Translations under genes and position numbers: made by a program | Shown here: piece by piece, positions 31,265 to 35,935 of the stretch | Layout of the letters: the number at the start of each line of letters is the position of its first letter | Numbering within the stretch: position 1 is the stretch's first letter | Assembly (NCBI GenBank): GCA_044338255.1 | Contig: JBIILZ010000028.1 | Coordinates: 1-35,935, forward strand | Direction: 5' to 3' | DNA length: 35,935 nucleotides | Source: CAIUVD01 sp044338255 | GTDB lineage: Bacteria; Planctomycetota; UBA11346 | Notes under the pieces: generated by a model | Database searches by the model: none | Told to the model about the DNA's origin: nothing | What the model saw: the letters and a program-made list of their open reading frames with translations, nothing else

Positions 31265-34200
31265 ATGCCGACCACCGCCAATCCCCTGCCTCAGCTCATC
31301 GCCCCGCGTCTGGTTAAGGCTCGCGAACGGCTCAAGGCCCGTCTGTATCCTGTGGTATTGCCGCTGGCGGCGCGGGTCGGGCCGATCAACGACCAGTTCC
31401 TGCCGCTCGTTGCCGGACAACAGCAGGATCTCCAGCCGATCACACCGGGGATGGTCTTCGGGCCGGGCAATGGCGATTGGAAGCAGCGCTGGTTCCGCGT
31501 CGAGGTGCCTGCCGCGAGCCCCGGCGAAGAGGGTCGACGCCACCTGCGCTGGGACGTCCAGGGCGAGTCCACGGTGTACCTCGACGGTCGTCCGTGGGCC
31601 GGGCTCGACGTCGCCCATCGCCACTGCCCGTTGCCCGATCACGCCTGCACCCTGTGGCTCGATTGCGGTCTGTGGGTCACGGCCATGTGGGTGCCGGGGT
31701 CGAAGCCCATCGATGCCTTCGGTCCGCGTTTCGACGGCTGCTTCCTGGTCGTCCGCGACCAAGAGACCTGGGAGGCCTACTGGGATCTGGAGTGCATCCT
31801 TCAAGTCCTCGCCCGCCTCTATCGCCGCAACGAATACCCCATCGGCGCCACCGAAGGCCCCGGCCTGTACAAGATGACCCACGAACGCGTCGACCCGCTC
31901 ACGCGCAAGCTGCTGCGCGCCGGCGACGCGGCGGTGGACCTCCTCGATACCCAGGGGCTGGGCGCCTTCCGTACGGCGATGCAGGCGATCTACCGCACCT
32001 TCACCACTCCGGAATGGGCGCCCCGGGCGTCGATCATCGGCATGGCCCACATCGACCTGATCTGGCTGTGGCCAGAACGGGTGACCTACCAGAAGTGCAT
32101 CCACACCTTCGCCACCCAGCTGCGTCTGATGGAGCGCTATCCGGAGTTCATCTTCAACCAGAGCCAACCGGCGCTCAACCGCGCCATCGAACGCCTTGAG
32201 CCGGCCCTCGCCGCCGAGGTCGGCGCCCGGATCAGCGAAGGCCGCTGGGAACCGGTAGGCGGTTTCGAGGTCGAATGCGACAACCAGCTGCCCTGCGGCG
32301 AAGCCCTCGCCCGCTGCCTCGCGGTCGGCCAGCGCAAGTTCAAGGCTCTCACCGGTGCCTATAGCGACCTGTGCTGGCTGCCCGACGTCTTCGGCTACAG
32401 CACGGCCCTGCCGCAGATCCTCAACCTCGGTGGCATCACCCGCTTCTACACCACCAAGATGACCTGGTCGGCGGTGACCAAGTTCCCCTATAGCTCGTTC
32501 GTATGGCGCGGCGCCGACGGCAGCGAGGTCATGACCCAGCTGTGCTCGACGATCTACAACCAGAACGTCGAGGCCGAGCCGCTCAACCTCAACCTCGATG
32601 AGCACCGTCAGGTGGATGTGCACAACGAAATGCTGGTCTGCGTCGGCTATGGCGACGGCGGTGGTGGCGTCACCGAGGAGCAACTCGAACGGGCCCGACG
32701 TTTCGCCAACCTCGCTGGCGTCCCGCGCGTCCAATGGTCGAGTGCCCAGAGTTTCTTCCAACGCATGGAAGGGATCCGCGACGCGTTGCCGACCTATCAG
32801 GGCGAGCTCTATCTCGAATACCACCGCGGCACCTACACCACCCAGGGCGAATTGAAGCGCCTCTACCGCCGCGCTGAGACCGCCCTGCAGGTGCATGAGG
32901 CGGCCCGCGTTGCCTGCGGCCTCGGCCCCATCGCCGAAGACCCCTGGCGGCGCCTGTCATTCATCCAATTCCACGATTCGCTGCCCGGCAGCTCGATCCG
33001 CACCGTCTATGACGAGGTCAATCCCGAGCTCCAAGCCATCGGCGATGCCGCCCTGGCGGCGGCGGCCAGCGAACTCACTGGCATCGGTGAGGACGACCAA
33101 CTGCGGATCTTCAATCCCCTGCCCTACGCCCGTCGTGAAGTGGTCGAGATCCCCGTCGCCGGTCTGGCAGACATCCCCATGCAGGCAGTCTCGGCGAAGA
33201 CCGCCCTCATCCTCATCGACACCCCCGCCATCGGCACGGCCCGCGCCGCTCAGGCGCTCAGTCCCGCGCATCCGGTCAAAGCCTCGATCAGCGGCCTGGA
33301 CAACGGCATCGTGCAAGCCGGCTTCAGTGCCGGCGGGCAGCTCATCTGGCTGGTCGTCGATGGCCAACCACTGCGGCTTGAGGCTCCCGCCGGACTGGTC
33401 CTGCATGCCGACAATCCCGCGCTCTTCGATGCCTGGGATATCGACCATTCGGCTCGCGGCCTGGGGCAGGCCGTCGCCCAGGACATGCCCTTGACGGTCG
33501 TCGACAGCGGCCCCCTGCGCGGCGTGCTGCGCGGCACGGCCATGGTCGGTAACAGTCCCTGCACCGTCGAATATCGGCTCGATGCCGAGGCCCGCTACCT
33601 GCGCGTCCGTGTGCTCATCGACTGGCAGGAACAGCACCGCCTACTCAAGTACCACGTCCGCACCGGCTACCGGGGGCGCTTCGCGCGCTTCGGCGCGCCC
33701 TTCGGCTCGATCCTCCGTCCGCAGCTGCCCGGCACCCAGGCCGACGAAGCGATGTGGGAAGTCCCCGGCTCACGCTGGGCCGCGGTCACCGACGACGACG
33801 GTACCGGCCTGGCAGTAGTCAGCGCCGCACGCTTCGGCTTCTCATGCCGTGAGGGCGATCTCGGACTGTCGCTACTGCGCAGCCCCAACTTCCCCGGCAC
33901 CGGTGATGGCGCCAGCGATTCCCCGGAGTTCACTGATCAGGGCCGGCATGACATGAGCTTCGCCCTCGGGGCCCACGCTGCCGTCACCGCCGGTCCGATC
34001 ATGGCCACGTCCATGGCCGCCGAGTCCTTGTTCACCGCCAGCCTCGCCATTCGCGGCGGACGTGACCTCCCTGGCCGGCTACGGGTCGACAAACTCGGCT
34101 CGCTGGTCCCCAGCTGGGTCATGCCCACCAGTAGCGGCGATGGTATGATCGTGCGCTTCCATGAAACCGCCGGGGCCACCGGCGAGGCAGTGATCGCCTG

Positions 34201-34330
34201 CCCCGGCGCGCAACGCGCGCGGCTCGTCGATTTCCTCGAACGCGACCTCCCCGGCCAGATCACCTGCATCGACGGAGTTATCCGTCTGCCCTACCGGGCC
34301 TATCAGGTGCTGGGAGTGCGGATCGACTGA
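31265..34330 (+). CDS. Alpha-mannosidase (GH38)
   Basis: 1021 residues from ATG 31265 (MPTTANPLPQL); earlier ATGs at 31172 and 31211 are possible but give a polar extension and lack a better ribosome site. Clear GH38: zinc ligands H262 and D264 in 'IIGMAHIDLIWLWPE', nucleophile D374 in 'DLCWLPDVFGYSTALP', and H570 in 'FIQFHDSLPGSSI'. Then the middle and C-terminal beta domains of the family. No signal peptide, so cytoplasmic, as for bacterial and vacuolar-type members. The family removes terminal alpha-mannose; substrate linkage is not predictable. It lies 55 bases after the AraC gene and probably shares its transcript or control. Confidence 0.95.
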   Translation: MPTTANPLPQLIAPRLVKARERLKARLYPVVLPLAARVGPINDQFLPLVAGQQQDLQPITPGMVFGPGNGDWKQRWFRVEVPAASPGEEGRRHLRWDVQGESTVYLDGRPWAGLDVAHRHCPLPDHACTLWLDCGLWVTAMWVPGSKPIDAFGPRFDGCFLVVRDQETWEAYWDLECILQVLARLYRRNEYPIGATEGPGLYKMTHERVDPLTRKLLRAGDAAVDLLDTQGLGAFRTAMQAIYRTFTTPEWAPRASIIGMAHIDLIWLWPERVTYQKCIHTFATQLRLMERYPEFIFNQSQPALNRAIERLEPALAAEVGARISEGRWEPVGGFEVECDNQLPCGEALARCLAVGQRKFKALTGAYSDLCWLPDVFGYSTALPQILNLGGITRFYTTKMTWSAVTKFPYSSFVWRGADGSEVMTQLCSTIYNQNVEAEPLNLNLDEHRQVDVHNEMLVCVGYGDGGGGVTEEQLERARRFANLAGVPRVQWSSAQSFFQRMEGIRDALPTYQGELYLEYHRGTYTTQGELKRLYRRAETALQVHEAARVACGLGPIAEDPWRRLSFIQFHDSLPGSSIRTVYDEVNPELQAIGDAALAAAASELTGIGEDDQLRIFNPLPYARREVVEIPVAGLADIPMQAVSAKTALILIDTPAIGTARAAQALSPAHPVKASISGLDNGIVQAGFSAGGQLIWLVVDGQPLRLEAPAGLVLHADNPALFDAWDIDHSARGLGQAVAQDMPLTVVDSGPLRGVLRGTAMVGNSPCTVEYRLDAEARYLRVRVLIDWQEQHRLLKYHVRTGYRGRFARFGAPFGSILRPQLPGTQADEAMWEVPGSRWAAVTDDDGTGLAVVSAARFGFSCREGDLGLSLLRSPNFPGTGDGASDSPEFTDQGRHDMSFALGAHAAVTAGPIMATSMAAESLFTASLAIRGGRDLPGRLRVDKLGSLVPSWVMPTSSGDGMIVRFHETAGATGEAVIACPGAQRARLVDFLERDLPGQITCIDGVIRLPYRAYQVLGVRID

Positions 34331-34402
34331 TCCGCCTCCCGGCGACTGCGCAGGCTGGAACTAGGGCAATGAAATTCGCATGATGGCATACGCAAGTGTC
34401 TA

Positions 34403-34410
34403 TTCGCGAA
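34403..34410. promoter_or_regulatory. Self-complementary octamer near the wHTH start
   Basis: TTCGCGAA is self-complementary and lies 20 bases before the ATG of the small regulator; ATTCGC also occurs at about 34375. An autoregulatory operator is possible but speculative. Confidence 0.25.
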
Positions 34411-34430
34411 CCATTGCTAGACTGGCACCC

Positions 34431-34790
34431 ATGCCCGTCAGTCCCCGCACCGCAACTTCCAGTAGCGCCACTGCCGGTAAAGCCACTGCCCGCACGCGCA
34501 GCGCTCCGGCGCCGGCCGCGCGTGCGGAGTGGACCTTCCTCACCAATCATGCCCATGTCCTGATCTGCCTCGCGGTCGATGGCGAACAGCGCATGCGCGA
34601 CCTCGCCACTCGCGTCGGGATCACCGAGCGCACGGTGCAGCTGATCGTCGCCGACCTCGTCGAAGGCGGCTTCATCCACATACAGAAATCAGGGCGCTGT
34701 AATCGTTACGTGGTCATGCGCGGCAAACCCCTGCGCCATCCCGTTGAGGCCCATCGCCGCATCGATGATCTACTGATCCTCGGTACCTGA
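34431..34790 (+). CDS. Small winged-helix transcriptional regulator
   Basis: 119 residues from ATG 34431; the frame is open from 34380, but residues before this start look non-coding. An Ala/Thr-rich N-terminal 30 residues are probably disordered. Residues about 34-92 form a MarR/ArsR-like winged helix: 'TNHAHVLICLAVDGEQRMRDLATRVGITERTVQLIVADLVEGGFIHIQKSGRCNRYVV' (recognition helix near ITERTVQLIVADL, wing at HIQKSGRCNRY). The remaining residues resemble the tail of wHTH proteins found beside carbohydrate genes in PVC genomes. It follows the GH38 gene by 100 bases with its own likely promoter region. The regulated gene is unknown. Confidence 0.85.
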   Translation: MPVSPRTATSSSATAGKATARTRSAPAPAARAEWTFLTNHAHVLICLAVDGEQRMRDLATRVGITERTVQLIVADLVEGGFIHIQKSGRCNRYVVMRGKPLRHPVEAHRRIDDLLILGT

Positions 34791-34820
34791 CTTCGGAAAC
34801 CCGTTATCCGCCGGTATCCG

Positions 34821-35009
34821 CTACATGTACCCATCGCGGCGCAGCTGTTCGAGACCGCCGCGACCTTCGTGATCCTGGAGGCGGCCGCTGCGCTCGGCGA
34901 TGTCCGTGAGTTTACCGGAACTGAGTTCGGCGATGACTGCACGGATCGAGGCCGCCCGGCTGGCCACCGGCTCCTGGCACGGCCAGCAGCCCAGGCTGCG
35001 GTAGCGTGA
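34821..35009 (-). pseudogene. cysD: 3' fragment of cysD (sulfate adenylyltransferase subunit 2)
   Basis: On the minus strand the frame ending at TAG (34823-34821) reads SRYRSLGCWPCQEPVASRAA, then SIRAVIAELSSGKLTDIAER, SGRLQDHEGRGGLEQLRRDGYM. This lines up with the C-terminus of CysD (...RTLGCYP..GAVES.A.TL..II.E......SERQGR..D.D..GSME..K..GY.). The rest of the gene is absent; the homology stops at about 35010, and an IS-type end follows 60 bases away. No other assimilation gene is in the window. Confidence 0.75.
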
Positions 35010-35070
35010 ACCTAAACCACCGCGTCCACGGCTTGGACCGGCCCCAGCCGGCCAATGGCCCTCAGTTCAC

Positions 35071-35095
35071 TGACCTGACCCCCCAACGCTGGTCC
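35071..35095 (+). mobile_element. Solitary IS3-type terminal sequence
   Basis: TGACCTGACCCCC is identical to the first 13 bases of the terminal repeat of the IS3 remnant at 13006, and continues CAACGCTGGTCC. No transposase frame follows. It probably marks the scar of an excised or decayed element near the truncated cysD. Confidence 0.5.
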
Positions 35096-35212
35096 AGCAG
35101 ACATGGTCCACGCTTCTGCGAAGCCGCTGTCCAAACTATCGTCATCGCCCCGTCAGCCACGGGCCCGTTGACCTCGGTCGCTGGACTTTGATTAATGAAA
35201 AGGGAAAATGAT

Positions 35213-35250
35213 CTATTGCCCTATTGCCCTATAGTCGCAAACATTGCGAC
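35213..35250. promoter_or_regulatory. 9-bp repeat and 17-bp palindrome upstream of the pseudopilin gene
   Basis: CTATTGCCC is repeated twice (35213-35230). Then GTCGCAA-ACA-TTGCGAC (35234-35250) is a perfect 7-bp inverted repeat with a three-base centre, 40 bases before the ATG. It may be an operator. The 35096-35212 stretch shows no gene. Confidence 0.4.
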
Positions 35251-35289
35251 CTCTCATTACCGAACCCAGGGTTCACTATAACTGTGAAA

Positions 35290-35935
35290 ATGAGCCTCTA
35301 CCCACGCATAATCCAACAGCGGCGCGGCTTCACCCTCATCGAGCTGCTGGTGGTGATCTCGATCATCGCCATCCTGGCTGCCCTGCTCCTACCCGCGATC
35401 GGCATGGTCAAGGACGCCGCGAAAACCACCGACTGCGCCAACCGACTGCGCCAGATGCATCTGGCATTCGGAAACTATCTAAACAACAATGAAGGAACCT
35501 ATCCTCAGACAGCGGTGGTTGGATGGCGGGTCTTTGCCTATGTCATCACCGAAACGGCTACCCCTGCAGTTAGCGATGGCCTGGCGGCCTACAACGCCAG
35601 CGGCGTAGCGGAATACGCGAAGTTATTCTTTTGTAGCGAGGACCGCTGGAAACCCACCAACCTCGTGCAGGATATTCCGGGAATGACCGGGACCAGGACC
35701 CTCTGGGGGTATGGGGTTTTCAGTCATGGCTACAATGGCCATGGCCTTGGTGGGGGCAACTCCTTCGTTCAGAACACGACCATATATCGCACCTCCATAA
35801 CCGAGGGTACCTACAATACCCCCGCCAACTCATCCGGGATCAGGAACTCAAGTGAAACCGTTCTCGCCTGCGATACCCTGGATACGACCGTGCCCGCCAT
35901 GAGGGCCGCACTCGCCGGGCATGCCCTGGCCGGTG
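35290..35935 (+). CDS. Pseudopilin-like secreted protein (DUF1559-type), partial
   Basis: 215 codons to the window edge, still open. After 'MSLYPRIIQQRRG' comes the type IV prepilin/pseudopilin leader FTLIELLVVISIIAILAALL (G/F cleavage, Glu at +5), continuing LPAIGMVKDAAKTTDCANRL. It then reads 'RQMHLAFGNYLNNNEGTYP', the helix and loop pattern of DUF1559/prepilin-like proteins multiplied in Planctomycetota and Lentisphaerota. The family's C-terminal H-x9-DG motif would lie outside the window. Start: ATG 35290 is close to the leader. Likely cleaved by a prepilin peptidase and exported by a type II secretion-like system; function in these bacteria is poorly known. Confidence 0.92.
   Translation, partial: MSLYPRIIQQRRGFTLIELLVVISIIAILAALLLPAIGMVKDAAKTTDCANRLRQMHLAFGNYLNNNEGTYPQTAVVGWRVFAYVITETATPAVSDGLAAYNASGVAEYAKLFFCSEDRWKPTNLVQDIPGMTGTRTLWGYGVFSHGYNGHGLGGGNSFVQNTTIYRTSITEGTYNTPANSSGIRNSSETVLACDTLDTTVPAMRAALAGHALAG

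Noticed and set aside
31136..32896. Long minus-strand open frame (586 codons) across the GH38 gene
   Set aside because: It lies antisense to a convincing alpha-mannosidase with all active-site motifs; its translation is low-complexity and shows no family, as expected for a shadow frame in GC-rich DNA.

Overview
The window is high-G+C DNA from a bacterium with a carbohydrate-degrading lifestyle, most likely a PVC-group organism (Planctomycetota or Lentisphaerota type). The reasons are the run of secreted hydrolases, paired 2OG-oxygenase and sugar isomerase genes, several cupin/AraC regulators, a GPH symporter, and a pseudopilin-like protein with a GFTLIELLVVISIIAILAALLLPAI-type leader at the right edge. 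This is inferred from gene content only. No rRNA, tRNA or CRISPR was seen.

Region A (118-12082) is a glycan-uptake and degradation locus. An AraC regulator faces a plus-strand series: GPH sugar symporter, GH9-like hydrolase without a signal peptide, FAD-dependent oxidoreductase with a discoidin-like tail, and GH29 alpha-L-fucosidase, also without a signal. After a 173-base gap comes a 1096-residue secreted protein of no family I recognise. The layout suggests import of oligosaccharides and their breakdown inside the cell.

Region B (12083-14525) is a junk and insertion zone. It holds a 15-bp tandem repeat, a strikingly AT-rich small secreted-protein gene, a decayed IS3-type transposase remnant with its terminal repeat, an orphan NarL-type response regulator, and a roughly 400-base array of hairpin-rich repeats that begins with a 107-base bidirectional terminator-like palindrome.

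Region C (14526-25296) holds secreted degradative enzymes. A signal-bearing alpha/beta hydrolase (+) converges on a second, exported GH9-like enzyme (-). Upstream of that, beyond a strong terminator, lies a tightly overlapping minus-strand operon: MFS organic-acid type transporter, two paralogous alpha/beta hydrolases, and a large secreted protein of unknown function. An SGNH hydrolase (+) lies divergently from the transporter.

Region D (25297-30277) contains a YbjQ fragment, an SRPBCC protein, three copies of a short REP-like hairpin, and two consecutive minus-strand pairs, each a PhyH-type 2OG-Fe oxygenase followed by a sugar-phosphate-isomerase-like TIM barrel. This duplicated two-gene module is the best candidate here for an undescribed pathway.

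Region E (30361-35935) has an AraC regulator divergent from the oxygenase module and followed by a GH38 alpha-mannosidase, a small winged-helix regulator, a cysD 3' fragment, a solitary IS-type end, and the 5' part of a pseudopilin-like gene that runs off the window.
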